From the NCBI GenBank assembly GCA_949295265.1, contig CASFKR010000031.1, forward strand, positions 1 to 32,906: DNA of 32,906 nt. The letters are read 5' to 3'. The position numbers were made by a program, and so were the translations under genes. The stretch is from an uncultured Verrucomicrobiota bacterium. GTDB taxonomy: Bacteria; Verrucomicrobiota; Kiritimatiellia; RFP12; UBA3636. Below, piece by piece: positions 1-7,973 of this stretch (within the stretch, counting starts at the first letter, position 1; the number at the start of each line of letters is the position of its first letter). The notes under the pieces were generated by a model. That model saw only the letters and a program-made list of their open reading frames with translations. It was not told the origin of the DNA and ran no database searches.

Positions 1-102
1 CGGCTTGTCCGCCGCTTTCGGCGCGGCCGGAGCCGGTTTCTCAGCGACGGCAGGCGCGGCCGGACGCTTGAAGATGGAGGTGATAAAACGAAGCAGAGAC
101 AT
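1..102 (-). CDS. 5' part of an unrecognised protein
   Basis: The 34 visible codons run off the left edge in an open frame from an ATG at 102. The peptide starts MSLLRFITSIFKRP and then becomes rich in Ala, Pro and Lys, which looks like a short basic or amphipathic N-terminus followed by a flexible linker. An AGGGG lies about 11 nt upstream of the ATG, and a good promoter match lies at 245-273. No domain is visible in this fragment, so I assign no function. Similar Ala/Pro/Lys linkers occur in many envelope and nucleoid proteins. Confidence 0.5.
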   Translation of the reverse strand, partial: MSLLRFITSIFKRPAAPAVAEKPAPAAPKAADKP

Positions 103-244
103 GGGAAAAATGAACCCCTGATCTCACCCCGCCTTCGTGGCAGGGGCGTGGCACCGCAAAGAAGAGCCGGTGCGCAGAGGGGAGATGGCTGCAGCCCGCC
201 GCGGAAAATCAGGACACGGAAGCAACGGGCTCCGGTTGCGCGAA

Positions 245-273
245 AGAATACGAATTCGGGGCGGAAATTGCAA
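245..273 (-). promoter_or_regulatory. Sigma70-like promoter for the gene at 102
   Basis: On the minus strand TTGCAA (273-268) is separated by 17 nt from TATTCT (250-245). This predicts a start near 238 and a leader of about 135 nt before the ATG at 102. It is a sequence match only. Confidence 0.45.
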
Positions 274-329
274 TGCCCGAACCCGGTTCGCGAAGCGCAG
301 AGAGGCGCTCAACATGCGCCCCCCCCTGA

Positions 330-375
330 AAAGCCGCAACGGGCACCCTTGTCGACAAGGGTACCCGCCGGGCAT
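330..375 (-). terminator. Palindromic stem-loop after rpsI, possible terminator
   Basis: ACCCTTGTCGACAAGGGT (345-362) is a perfect 18-nt palindrome. It is flanked by further pairing (CGGG/CCCG, each offset by one mismatched base). On the minus strand the structure is followed by GGCTTTTC, a weak T tract, and it sits just downstream of the rpsI stop. It may be the operon terminator or a repeat-type palindrome. The rest of 103-388 shows no convincing gene. Confidence 0.4.
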
Positions 376-388
376 GAAGAGGGAAGGA

Positions 389-781
389 TTAACGCTTCGA
401 GAACTGGAAGCGGCGACGAGCCCCGCGCTGGCCGGGCTTTTTGCGCTCCTTCATGCGGGCGTCGCGCGTCAGGCAACCAGCCGACTTGAGCGCCGCACGC
501 AGGGAGGCGTCCGCAGCGCAGAGCGCGCGGGCCAGACCATGACGGATGGCACCGGCCTGACCGGTGGAGCCACCGCCATTCGCGAAAATGACGATGTCGT
601 ACTTGCCTTCAACACCCGCAATCTTGAGGGGTTGGAGCATGTAGATGCGAGACGCCTCATCGGGCATGTACTCGACGGCGTCCCGGTGATTGATGGTGCA
701 CTTGCCTTCGCCGGCAACGAGCGAAACGCGCGCAACGGCGGTTTTCCGGCGCCCGGTGGCGGATGCGATGTATTCGACCAT
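389..781 (-). CDS. rpsI: 30S ribosomal protein S9 (uS9)
   Basis: This is a 130-residue uS9. It carries the N-terminal signature [12 protein letters not shown], the central [20 protein letters not shown] block, and the basic tail ending FQFSKR that reaches into the P site of the small subunit. The ATG at 781 is preferred over an in-frame TTG six codons upstream because AAAGGA lies about 8 nt before it and because the protein then starts [13 protein letters not shown], as uS9 normally does. It lies 24 nt downstream of rplM, the classic L13-S9 pairing, and is probably translated from the same mRNA. Confidence 0.97.
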   Translation of the reverse strand: MVEYIASATGRRKTAVARVSLVAGEGKCTINHRDAVEYMPDEASRIYMLQPLKIAGVEGKYDIVIFANGGGSTGQAGAIRHGLARALCAADASLRAALKSAGCLTRDARMKERKKPGQRGARRRFQFSKR

Positions 782-805
782 AATGGGATTCCTTTGCAAA
801 AGTAA

Positions 806-1228
806 TTAGCGGGCGACAGGCTGCTGGGCTTCGTGCGGATGCTCAGCACCGGGATAAACGCGGAGACGGCGCATCATGCCACGGGCAAGCTTGTTGTCGG
901 GCAGCATGCCCTTGACGGCTTCCAGAATGATGCGTTCGGGATTCTTGGCGCGCACAACGGAGGCCGGCAGAATCGTGTGGCCGCCACGCCAGCGGGAGTA
1001 GCGCTCGTACGTCTTTTGCTCTTCCTTGGAGCCGGAGAGCTTGACCTTGGAGGCGTTGATGACAACAACAAAGGCGCCCGTATCAATCCAAGGCGTGTAA
1101 TCGGGCTTGTCCTTGCCGCGGAGCGCATTGGCGATGGTAACCGCCAGACGGCCGACGGGCTTTTCCGCGGCATCGAAGAGGAGCCACTGGCGATTCTCGC
1201 CCGGGTCTTTGGGGAAGAATGTTTTCAT
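806..1228 (-). CDS. rplM: 50S ribosomal protein L13 (uL13)
   Basis: This 140-residue uL13 has the family features: an N-terminal W..DA..KPVGRLA segment, then GKDKPDYTPWIDTGAFVVVINA, and the later GMLP.N.L.R....LRVYPGAEHPHEAQQP block. The open frame extends upstream of the ATG at 1228, but that extension has no family similarity and contains the promoter. No clear Shine-Dalgarno precedes the start. It is the first gene of the rplM-rpsI operon and assembles early into the large subunit. Confidence 0.97.
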   Translation of the reverse strand: MKTFFPKDPGENRQWLLFDAAEKPVGRLAVTIANALRGKDKPDYTPWIDTGAFVVVINASKVKLSGSKEEQKTYERYSRWRGGHTILPASVVRAKNPERIILEAVKGMLPDNKLARGMMRRLRVYPGAEHPHEAQQPVAR

Positions 1229-1264
1229 AAGTTCAAAAGGGTTGCGAAACGGAAACGAGGGCGC

Positions 1265-1293
1265 ATTCTCGTGAAAAAAGGGAGAAATGTCAA
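1265..1293 (-). promoter_or_regulatory. Promoter of the rplM-rpsI operon
   Basis: On the minus strand TTGACA (1293-1288) is followed after 17 nt by GAGAAT (1270-1265). The predicted start is near 1258, giving a leader of about 30 nt to the rplM ATG. Confidence 0.6.
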
Positions 1294-1414
1294 CCAAAAA
1301 GCGGGAAATTCTGAAAAATTTTTGAGTGCGGCGTCAAAATGGCTAAATTTTGACAAAATTTACCCGTTTTGAAGGAATTGTGTCGGATTTTTACGCCCGG
1401 AGCGTCCCGTTTCC

Positions 1415-1456
1415 GGGAAAAATGCCGTTGCCGCGCGGGCGTGCGGCAACGGCATC
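1415..1456 (-). terminator. Intrinsic terminator of the symporter gene
   Basis: Two perfect 13-nt arms (ATGCCGTTGCCGC and its complement, 1422-1434 and 1443-1455) form a strong hairpin. On the minus strand it is followed by TTTTT, just after the symporter stop at 1477. Confidence 0.85.
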
Positions 1457-1476
1457 GGGGTGCGGAGCGCGGACGC

Positions 1477-3102
1477 TTACCGGTCGGAGATTTCCCCGGC
1501 TTTGAGGCGCTTGAAGTAGGAGCGCGTTTCGCGGCTGACGACGCCCGAGAGGCAAATCAGCGCAATCATGTTCGGCACGGCCATGAGACCGTTGCAGATG
1601 TCGGCAATGCCCCAGACGGCGGAGATGGTCATGTACGGTCCGATGAACACCGCGGCAATGTAGAGCCAGCGGTACACGAGCACGCTCTTCATGTTGCCGT
1701 TGGTCAGGTACTCAATGCAGCGCTCCGAGTAGTAGTCCCACCCGAGAATCGTGGTGAACCCGAAGAGCACCAGCGAGAACATGACGATGAACCCGGCGAC
1801 AGATTTCGGCAGGAAGGGCAGCCCCACCTGGAAGGCGTACGTCGTGACCGAAGCACCGTCCAGCCCCGAATCGTAGGCACCGGTGAGGACGATGGACAGA
1901 CCCGTCATCGAGCAGACGATGATCGTATCGAGGAAGGTGCCCGTCATGGAGACGAGGCCCTGGCGGACCGGCTCGTGGGTCTGTGCGGCCGCCGCGGCAA
2001 TCGGGGCGGAGCCGAGGCCGGCTTCGTTCGAGAAGATGCCGCGCGCCACGCCCTTCTGCATGGCCATCATGATGGCGGCACCCATCGTCGCGCCCGCAAT
2101 CGGGCGGAAGCCGAAGGCGCTGGCGACAATTTCCCTGATGGCGTGCGGAATCGCCTGGAAGTTGTAAGCAATCAGGATGAGCGAGAAGAACACGTAGAAG
2201 ACCACCATGAAGGGAATGCACTTCTCGGAGAACGCCGCAATGCGCTTGATGCCGCCGATGACGACGAGCCCCACGACAACGGCGAGGATGACCGAGCCGC
2301 CGACCGTGATCCACGAGTAATCATTGCCCAGGATGTTGACCTTCCAGGCCATGTCGGGGTCGAAGAAGTTCGTGATGGCGCCGGAGATGGAGTTGACCTG
2401 CGTGAAGGTACCGATGCCGAAGAGGCCGACGAGCGTGCCGAAGAAGGCGAAGAGCTTCGCCAGCCAGCGCCACCGGGGCCCCATCCCGCGCTCAATGTAG
2501 TAGAACGGACCGCCCAGCACATGCCCGGTCACCGGATCGTGGTCGCGGTATTTAACGGCGAGGAGACCCTCGGCGTACTTCGTCGCCATGCCGACGAGGG
2601 CGGCGAACCACATCCAGAACATGGCACCGGGACCGCCGGCGATGATGGCGGTCGCCACGCCGACGATGTTGCCCGTACCCACGGTGGCGGAAAGCGCGGT
2701 GCACAGCGCACCGAACGAGGAGACTTCGCCTTTGCCGCCCTCTTCGTTCTTGAGCATGTAGCGGAGGGCGCGCGGAAGCTGCACGAACTGCATGCCGCAG
2801 AGGCGGATGGTCAGGAGAAGACCGCCGGCGAGGATGAGCACGATGAGCGGCGTGCCCCAGACAAAGCCGTCGACCACATCCACATAGTGGGTGAAGGTCG
2901 TCATCCAGTTGGCTTCCGCCGGTGCGGCGGCGGCTTCGCCGGCAGCAGCCTCCACGGCGACGGCGATCGGCGCGGCCGCTTCGGCAGCGGCGGCGATGGG
3001 GGCGGGGGATTCAGGGGTTGTCGGTAAGTCTTGTGCGGTCGCAGTCAGGCTCAGACCCAACAGCGTTGCCGCCAGAAGGCGGGTGCGGATACGGAATTTC
3101 AT
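1477..3102 (-). CDS. Sodium:alanine/glycine symporter (AGCS family)
   Basis: This 541-residue multi-pass inner-membrane transporter couples sodium entry to uptake of small neutral amino acids. The family signature is clear at residues 139-180: SATVGTGNIVGVATAI, GGPGAMFWMW, GMATKYAEGLLAVKYR. Later blocks include GIFSNEAGLGSAPIAAAAAQTHEPVRQGL. The upstream tandem glycine riboswitch argues that glycine is the substrate or the signal. The start at 3102 was chosen because the residues upstream are riboswitch RNA; no canonical Shine-Dalgarno is present. It is unusual in starting with a signal-peptide-like segment (residues 1-23) and an Ala/Pro/Glu-rich stretch of about 40 residues before the first transporter helix. 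Most family members start near the equivalent of residue 66. Confidence 0.93.
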   Translation of the reverse strand: MKFRIRTRLLAATLLGLSLTATAQDLPTTPESPAPIAAAAEAAAPIAVAVEAAAGEAAAAPAEANWMTTFTHYVDVVDGFVWGTPLIVLILAGGLLLTIRLCGMQFVQLPRALRYMLKNEEGGKGEVSSFGALCTALSATVGTGNIVGVATAIIAGGPGAMFWMWFAALVGMATKYAEGLLAVKYRDHDPVTGHVLGGPFYYIERGMGPRWRWLAKLFAFFGTLVGLFGIGTFTQVNSISGAITNFFDPDMAWKVNILGNDYSWITVGGSVILAVVVGLVVIGGIKRIAAFSEKCIPFMVVFYVFFSLILIAYNFQAIPHAIREIVASAFGFRPIAGATMGAAIMMAMQKGVARGIFSNEAGLGSAPIAAAAAQTHEPVRQGLVSMTGTFLDTIIVCSMTGLSIVLTGAYDSGLDGASVTTYAFQVGLPFLPKSVAGFIVMFSLVLFGFTTILGWDYYSERCIEYLTNGNMKSVLVYRWLYIAAVFIGPYMTISAVWGIADICNGLMAVPNMIALICLSGVVSRETRSYFKRLKAGEISDR

Positions 3103-3134
3103 GGAGGAACGTTGAAGCGTGCGAAACACAACAA

Positions 3135-3180
3135 GAGAAAAGAAAATGAGCCGGCTCATCCTGGTGAATGAGTCGGCTCC
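3135..3180 (-). terminator. Riboswitch expression-platform terminator
   Basis: On the minus strand the arms GAGCCGACTCAT (3179-3168) and ATGAGCCGGCTC (3159-3148) pair over 12 positions with one mismatch, around an 8-nt loop. TTTTCTTTTCTC follows. It lies between the glycine aptamers and the symporter ATG, so glycine binding probably controls read-through. The direction (on or off) cannot be read from the sequence. Confidence 0.75.
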
Positions 3181-3237
3181 GGGGAAGCGATGGGGCGAGG
3201 CCGCGCCCGAAGGCGCAAACCTGCGGCAAGGGTGTTT

Positions 3238-3435
3238 AACTCCGTCCTTTTGCCTGAGAGATTGGGGTAACCGCGTCTGTTGCAGTCCCTTGCCCCTTCG
3301 GCATCCAGTGCTGGACTTCTCCGGAGAGCCACCTGTGACCAGTTTCGAGGGGATGTCATGTGCTGGGCATCCCTTCACCTGAGAGTTTTACTCCTTCGGA
3401 GTCCCGGCGGGAACATTTCCTGGTGACAGGTATCG
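3238..3435 (-). ncRNA. Tandem glycine riboswitch
   Basis: On the minus strand two aptamer cores follow each other. Each has the hallmark CCGAAGG..G.AA motif (TCCGAAGGAGTAAA in the first, GCCGAAGGGGCAA in the second) and CTCTCAGG. The second ends with CTCTCAGGCAAAAGGACGG, very close to consensus, and has the 5' CTCCGGAGAA element. The first keeps the 3' half but has AGGAAA where GGAGAG is normally found, so it looks degenerate. The linker between them is about 30 nt. The arrangement is typical of genes for glycine cleavage or uptake. Confidence 0.93.
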
Positions 3436-3452
3436 GCGTGTTTCGGGGCGGA

Positions 3453-3481
3453 AGACTAGCAAAAACCCTGTTGTGACGCAA
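3453..3481 (-). promoter_or_regulatory. Promoter for riboswitch-symporter transcript
   Basis: On the minus strand TTGCGT (3481-3476), a 17-nt spacer, then TAGTCT (3458-3453). The predicted start near 3446 places the whole riboswitch in the leader. Confidence 0.45.
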
Positions 3482-3537
3482 ATCCGCCCCGCAAATCACG
3501 CAAATTCCCCGCTCCGCCCGCCGTTGTTTCGCCCGCA

Positions 3538-3575
3538 GAGAAAATGCGCGCTCCGGGTGAGAGTCCGGAGCGCGC
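3538..3575 (-). terminator. Terminator of the rdgC-like gene
   Basis: Perfect 11-nt arms GCGCGCTCCGG and CCGGAGCGCGC (3546-3556, 3565-3575) form a hairpin followed on the minus strand by ATTTTCTC. It lies 45 nt after the stop of the gene ending at 3620. Confidence 0.8.
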
Positions 3576-3619
3576 TTTTGTGCGGTTGTGCTGCTGCAGG
3601 GTTTACTGGAACGGGCGCC

Positions 3620-4726
3620 TCAGCGGGCCGCCGTGAGCGTGGGCAGCCACGCGCGGATGTCCGCAAGCGTCTGATCCCATGCCGCATCGTCAGTGCGCAG
3701 TTTCAGGAAGACGCCGTAAAGCGCGTAGAAGGTCTCCGTGAAGTTCTGAATGTGCTGCATGCGCTCGAGGAAGAGCGAGCCGTCATCCCGGTTGGCGTCC
3801 ACCGCCGGACCCGTGAACTGCCGGAAGTGGAAGGTTTGGCCGTCAATGCGCGTGCGGTACAGGTCGCCGCCGCGGTCGAGCACCAGCGTCACGGAGGCGA
3901 TCTTCTTGCCGCCCAGAAGCGCCGCTTTGCATTCCACGGAATGAAGCGGTTCGCCCTGAGAGAGCGAGGCCAGATGGGCGCCCTGCCCCTGCAGGACGAG
4001 CGAAACGGGACCCTCGAGCGCGAGTTTCACCGGCTCCGCGCCCGCAAAGAGGTCGAAGGCATTTTCGCCGGATTCATAGCGGTAGAAGAGCCACATCAGG
4101 AAGTCCAGCCCGATGTTGTTGACCGTGAAGTCGCCATTGGGCTCCGTGGAGAAGCCCACGGGCTCGAGCGAATCCGCCTGAATCTGGTAGAGCCGGAGTG
4201 CGGCTTCTTCGGGCGTCAGCGGGAAGAGATTCTTGTGCGCGGATTTGGCGAAGAATTCGGAGACGCGGTTGGCGGCCGATTCGGAGAGCGAATCGGAGTA
4301 GAGATAGTGGCGGTCGAGGTCAATGGCGACCGAAATGCCCGTGAGGGTCGGGGGCATTTTGGGGAGCATCTGCTTTTTGACTTCTTCGCGGATGGTGCGG
4401 CGCTCATCCCGGCTCAGGTAGGAGGCGTTGCGGTCGCGCATGAGGCGGATTTCCTCCATGCGCGAGTAGGCATCGAGGAGCGAGCGGGGAATTTTGCGCA
4501 GCGCCTTGGCGAGCGAGAGGCGGATGTATTTGCCGGCGCGGCAGGTTTCCGGGACCAGCTCGCGGTCGAGGAGAAAGCGCGGGGATGACCAGCCTTCGAG
4601 GGGTTCGTCGCGGAGGGTCTCAACGGGCGGAATGGCGAGCCCGGCGAAGGCGTCCAGCGTGAGATCGGGCTGGCCTTCATCGAAGATATAGGCGCGGAAA
4701 TTGGTGCTTTTGCTGTCGAAAGACAT
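3620..4726 (-). CDS. RdgC-like recombination-associated protein
   Basis: The 368-residue protein resembles the RdgC family, DNA-binding ring proteins that limit RecA loading in Gammaproteobacteria. Supporting features are a GW near residue 45, the run IPRSLLDAYSRMEEI at 79-93, a following SRDERR..IREEV segment leading to MLPKMPP (120-126), and LDFLMWLFYRYE at 207-218, equivalent to the family's EFLTWLW motif. It is longer than E. coli RdgC (about 300 residues) and the similarity is by motif only, so a diverged role is possible. AGAAGGAA about 8 nt before the ATG supports this start. It is the last gene of a leftward cluster with the pseudokinase and tadB, 49 nt behind the former. Confidence 0.65.
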   Translation of the reverse strand: MSFDSKSTNFRAYIFDEGQPDLTLDAFAGLAIPPVETLRDEPLEGWSSPRFLLDRELVPETCRAGKYIRLSLAKALRKIPRSLLDAYSRMEEIRLMRDRNASYLSRDERRTIREEVKKQMLPKMPPTLTGISVAIDLDRHYLYSDSLSESAANRVSEFFAKSAHKNLFPLTPEEAALRLYQIQADSLEPVGFSTEPNGDFTVNNIGLDFLMWLFYRYESGENAFDLFAGAEPVKLALEGPVSLVLQGQGAHLASLSQGEPLHSVECKAALLGGKKIASVTLVLDRGGDLYRTRIDGQTFHFRQFTGPAVDANRDDGSLFLERMQHIQNFTETFYALYGVFLKLRTDDAAWDQTLADIRAWLPTLTAAR

Positions 4727-4775
4727 GGTGAAATTCCTTCTGAAACGCAGTTGAAAGAGGGGAGAACGCCGGTGT

Positions 4776-6947
4776 TCAGGGGGCGTTCGTTACGGAAATG
4801 GGGAGAGGATGAAGGGTGAAGAAATCGGGTTCCGGGATGGGGTTCTGGAGACGTTCCGTCCAGCGCGCAACGGCTTCTTCGTCGCCTTCGGCGCGGAGGT
4901 ATTCGAGCAGGGCGCGGATGGCGGTTTCGTTGCCGCAGTTGGCGGCGCGCTCGAACCATGTTTTGGCGCTGTCGTCGGACTGCGGCGTGCCGTTGCCGTC
5001 CCGGTAGCGCTGGGCCATGCGGACCTGTGCCCAGCCGCGGACGGCTGGGACGGCGTTCTGGCGGTTGGAGAGAGTGCGCAGCCACGTCAGGTGGAGCGTG
5101 GGGTCTTCCTCGACAATGCCGCCGGGCTCTGCGAGCAGAGCCATGGCATAGATGTGCCCGGACTGCGCGAGCTCCCGCGCATAGGCCATGTAGTCGTTGG
5201 CGCCGGTGGTGATGTCGCGGTTGAGGCGCAGGAGGCAGACGGCGCGGGTGTTGGCGATATCGCGGAGAACCGGCTCGCCCATGGCGGTGGCGGCTGCGGC
5301 GGCGTTGCGGTAGTGCGTGATGGCCTGGCGGTCGCGTTCCGCACGGCCGTGCGGCGCGGAGTTGGGGAGCGGCGCATCGCTCGCAAACCAGTCGCCCAGC
5401 AGGAGCGAGGCGTACGGCAGCTTGTCGTCGGCGGCGCTTTGCAGATAGAAGAGGGCGTCGATGAGATTGGGCTTGCCGAGGAGCCCGAGCAGTTGCTCGT
5501 ATCCGAGGAAGAAGGCTGCCGCGCGCGAGGTGCGGGCAGAGTCTCTCACGAAGAGTTCATGCCGCGAGAAGGCATCCGCAATGGGGGCTGCTTCCGCCCG
5601 GGTGATGACGGAATTGGTGCCCGAGAGCAGCGGCAGATACGCCAGTTTGATGTCCGCCAGCACATCGCCGTTGCGGGCCGCGCGTTCCGACTGCTCGATG
5701 GTCTGGAGGAACACGTCCGCGGGAATGTCTTCCAGGCTTGTCTGCGCATCGCTTCCGTCTTCGCGGATCGGGATGTACGAGAAGGCGGAATAGCTGTCCG
5801 ACGAGTGGAAGGCGACGGATGCGCGGGCGCGGTTTTCGCCCCACATGAGGAAGTAGTAGACGCCGACGCCGAAGCCTGCCAGGAGCAGGATGAGTCCGCT
5901 CATGCGGAAGAGCAGGAGGAGGCGGCGCGCGGTTTCGGAGCCGCTTTCCGCCAGCATGAAGAGGCGCGAGCGCTCCCGTTGGTGGTGGCGGCGGCTCCGG
6001 TGATGGTGGTGCGAACTTCTGCGCCGCCGCTCTTCCCGCGTGCCGGAAGCCGCCGCCGATTGCGCGGCGTCCGCCGCTGCGGCCGCTTCTTCGGCGGCTG
6101 CGGCAGCAACGAGAAAGGGGTTGTCGCGCTCGTCCGGAATGGTCGAACCGGCGTCGATGAGCGCGGCATACAAAACATTGTAGGCTTCTTCGGAGGAGGA
6201 GAATGCCGCCTCGGAGAGTTGCTGCGCGAAGCGGAGAATAGCGCGGCGGGCGTGGTCGTGTTCGGACGCTTCCGCAAGCGTTTTCAGCGCCCGGGCGGCG
6301 GCTTCCCAGTCGCGCTTCACCAGCGCTTCCATGGAAGCGCCTTCCGGGGCGGGCGCCCAGCCCACCACGCGGGCAGAGGCGCGGCGCGAGCGCGCCAGCA
6401 TATTCAGCGGAATGTCCGCCGGCAGGAGGGAAGGCGCGGGAATGCCCGCTTTGTGGAGCACGGCGACGGCTTCGAAGATATCCAGCGTGAAGCGGTCGCG
6501 CTCTTTGGCGTGGATCGGGCCCTTCGCGGCATCGAGGAATTCCTGCAGATTCTGCACGAGGGCTTCGTTGTCTTCATCGCGCACGGGCCAGTTTTCGCTC
6601 AGGGCGGTGTGGACATCGCTTTCCGTGATGCCGGTCAGGTGGTCTGTCCGCATCCAGGGGATGCCGTCATCCACGCCGCAGGTGAAGTAGTGCCCGAGGC
6701 TGCGGCATTGCCGGACGGTGTTGGAAAGGTCAACAAGTTGTTCGTAGCGTTGGGCGGTCTGCGCATCATGTTGGGCGTCGGCCGCCGGGGGAACAAACAG
6801 GTCCAGCGTATGGGAAAGGGTGCCATAGCGGACCAGATAGCGCTCTCCGAACGGTTCCGTCCGTACATACGAAAGAACCGTTTGCGGACCGAGTACAGTG
6901 CCGTCGGTGAGGCGCGGAGAAGGATGGAGAAAATCAGAGGGGGGCAT
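4776..6947 (-). CDS. Membrane pseudokinase with Sel1-like repeats
   Basis: The 723-residue protein has three parts. Residues 15-200 thread onto a Ser/Thr kinase fold: a glycine-loop-like start near 20-40, and a catalytic-loop-like LHKAGIPAPSLLPADIPLNML at 164-184, where HRD has become PAP and the metal-binding Asn is absent. DFG is replaced by VGWAP at 195-199, so it is predicted to be inactive. Residues 306-328 are Arg/His-rich and are followed by one transmembrane helix (about 343-368). The rest is helical, with weak Sel1/TPR-like repeats such as AKTWFERAANCGNETAIRALLEYL near 660-685. It sits between tadB and the rdgC-like gene, with 66-nt and 49-nt gaps. I infer a cytoplasmic sensor or scaffold domain coupled across the membrane. 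The kinase assignment is from degenerate motifs only. Confidence 0.6.
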   Translation of the reverse strand: MPPSDFLHPSPRLTDGTVLGPQTVLSYVRTEPFGERYLVRYGTLSHTLDLFVPPAADAQHDAQTAQRYEQLVDLSNTVRQCRSLGHYFTCGVDDGIPWMRTDHLTGITESDVHTALSENWPVRDEDNEALVQNLQEFLDAAKGPIHAKERDRFTLDIFEAVAVLHKAGIPAPSLLPADIPLNMLARSRRASARVVGWAPAPEGASMEALVKRDWEAAARALKTLAEASEHDHARRAILRFAQQLSEAAFSSSEEAYNVLYAALIDAGSTIPDERDNPFLVAAAAAEEAAAAADAAQSAAASGTREERRRRSSHHHHRSRRHHQRERSRLFMLAESGSETARRLLLLFRMSGLILLLAGFGVGVYYFLMWGENRARASVAFHSSDSYSAFSYIPIREDGSDAQTSLEDIPADVFLQTIEQSERAARNGDVLADIKLAYLPLLSGTNSVITRAEAAPIADAFSRHELFVRDSARTSRAAAFFLGYEQLLGLLGKPNLIDALFYLQSAADDKLPYASLLLGDWFASDAPLPNSAPHGRAERDRQAITHYRNAAAAATAMGEPVLRDIANTRAVCLLRLNRDITTGANDYMAYARELAQSGHIYAMALLAEPGGIVEEDPTLHLTWLRTLSNRQNAVPAVRGWAQVRMAQRYRDGNGTPQSDDSAKTWFERAANCGNETAIRALLEYLRAEGDEEAVARWTERLQNPIPEPDFFTLHPLPISVTNAP

Positions 6948-7013
6948 CGGGGAGCTCGCCGGAGAAACAAGGGGACAAAGGTGGACGGTAGACAGGCGGG
7001 AGAACCGGAAGCC

Positions 7014-7910
7014 TCAGGGGTCAATATTGACGATTTTGCGGATGGAAAGAGCGCCGCAAATCAGGAGGACAATCACGGCCACAATGGTGCCGATGCCGGC
7101 CGGTGAATGGAGGAATGGTCGTAACATGCCGGGATTGACGAAATTCAGCGCCAATCCGATGACAATCGGCATCAGAGACAGAATGACACCTTGCAGCCGT
7201 CCTTGCGCGGTGAGCGTTTTGATGCGTTCCTGAATCCGAAGACGATCGCGAATCGTCTTGGAAATGGTTTCGAAGATTTCGGCGAGGTTGCCGCCCGTGC
7301 TGCGCGCCGTTTCAATGGAAAGAACGACGAGCGAGAGGTCTTCCGAGCCGATGCGCAGATCCAGGTTGTGGAGCGCTTCCTCGAAGGGAACCCCGACGCG
7401 CGTCTGGTGCAGCAGCGTCGCGAATTCCTCGGAAATGGGGTGGATGCCGTTTTCGGCGATATGTTCAACCGCCTGCAGAATGGAGAAGCCCGAGCGCAGC
7501 GCATTGCTCATGTCCGAGAGGGCGTCCACGAGCTGACGATTGATTTTATCGCGCCGCCGCGCCCGCAGAAAGAGGAGCAGATGCGAGGGGGCCAGCAACA
7601 TCAGCGAGCCGAACAGGCACGAGAAGGCCAGCCGCACTAGGATGGCAAGCATCCCGCCGCTGACCCCGCCGAGCACCAAAAACGAAAGGATCGCCGTGAC
7701 GATTGCGCAGAGCCATGCCATTTCGGCAATCCGTTTCGGCGGAATAAAGAGGAAGAGGTCTTCAAAACCGACGGATGTTTTGCGCGAATAGCCCTGACCA
7801 TACGATACGGCACCCTTTTCCAGCGTATGCAAAGCAAACGCACTCATGCCCGCGAAGCAAATGCCCGTGAGCAGAGGAACCAGGATGGAAGCTATGGTTA
7901 AGAAATTCAT
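7014..7910 (-). CDS. tadB: TadB-like type II secretion F-domain protein
   Basis: The 298-residue inner-membrane protein belongs to the GspF/TadB/TadC family of platform proteins for pili and type II secretion. It has an N-terminal helix (about 4-25), a second hydrophobic block (about 62-115), then the cytoplasmic F domain with ALSDMSNALRSGFSILQAVEHIA and SIETARSTGGNLAEIFETISKTIRDR, and two C-terminal helices. Size and layout match TadB best. No tadA, tadC, cpaB or pilin gene is nearby, so it is an orphan here. It has its own promoter (7945-7973), has no clear Shine-Dalgarno, and heads a possible operon with the pseudokinase and rdgC-like genes. Confidence 0.8.
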   Translation of the reverse strand: MNFLTIASILVPLLTGICFAGMSAFALHTLEKGAVSYGQGYSRKTSVGFEDLFLFIPPKRIAEMAWLCAIVTAILSFLVLGGVSGGMLAILVRLAFSCLFGSLMLLAPSHLLLFLRARRRDKINRQLVDALSDMSNALRSGFSILQAVEHIAENGIHPISEEFATLLHQTRVGVPFEEALHNLDLRIGSEDLSLVVLSIETARSTGGNLAEIFETISKTIRDRLRIQERIKTLTAQGRLQGVILSLMPIVIGLALNFVNPGMLRPFLHSPAGIGTIVAVIVLLICGALSIRKIVNIDP

Positions 7911-7944
7911 CGTTTAGAAAAGCGGCTCCGTCGTCATCATGGTT

Positions 7945-7973
7945 ATGGTATGCAAACCGATTCGTTTTTGCAA
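7945..7973 (-). promoter_or_regulatory. Promoter of the tadB cluster
   Basis: On the minus strand TTGCAA (7973-7968), 17 nt, then TACCAT (7950-7945). The predicted start is about 28 nt before the tadB ATG. Confidence 0.55.

Noticed and set aside
1369-3027. 552-codon open frame opposite the symporter
   Set aside because: Low-complexity Arg/Asp/His-rich translation directly antisense to a clear AGCS gene; a GC-codon shadow.
4809-7106. 765-codon open frame opposite the pseudokinase gene
   Set aside because: Gly/Val/Ala-rich shadow with no domains; the opposite strand has a ribosome site for the downstream gene, a membrane helix and repeats.
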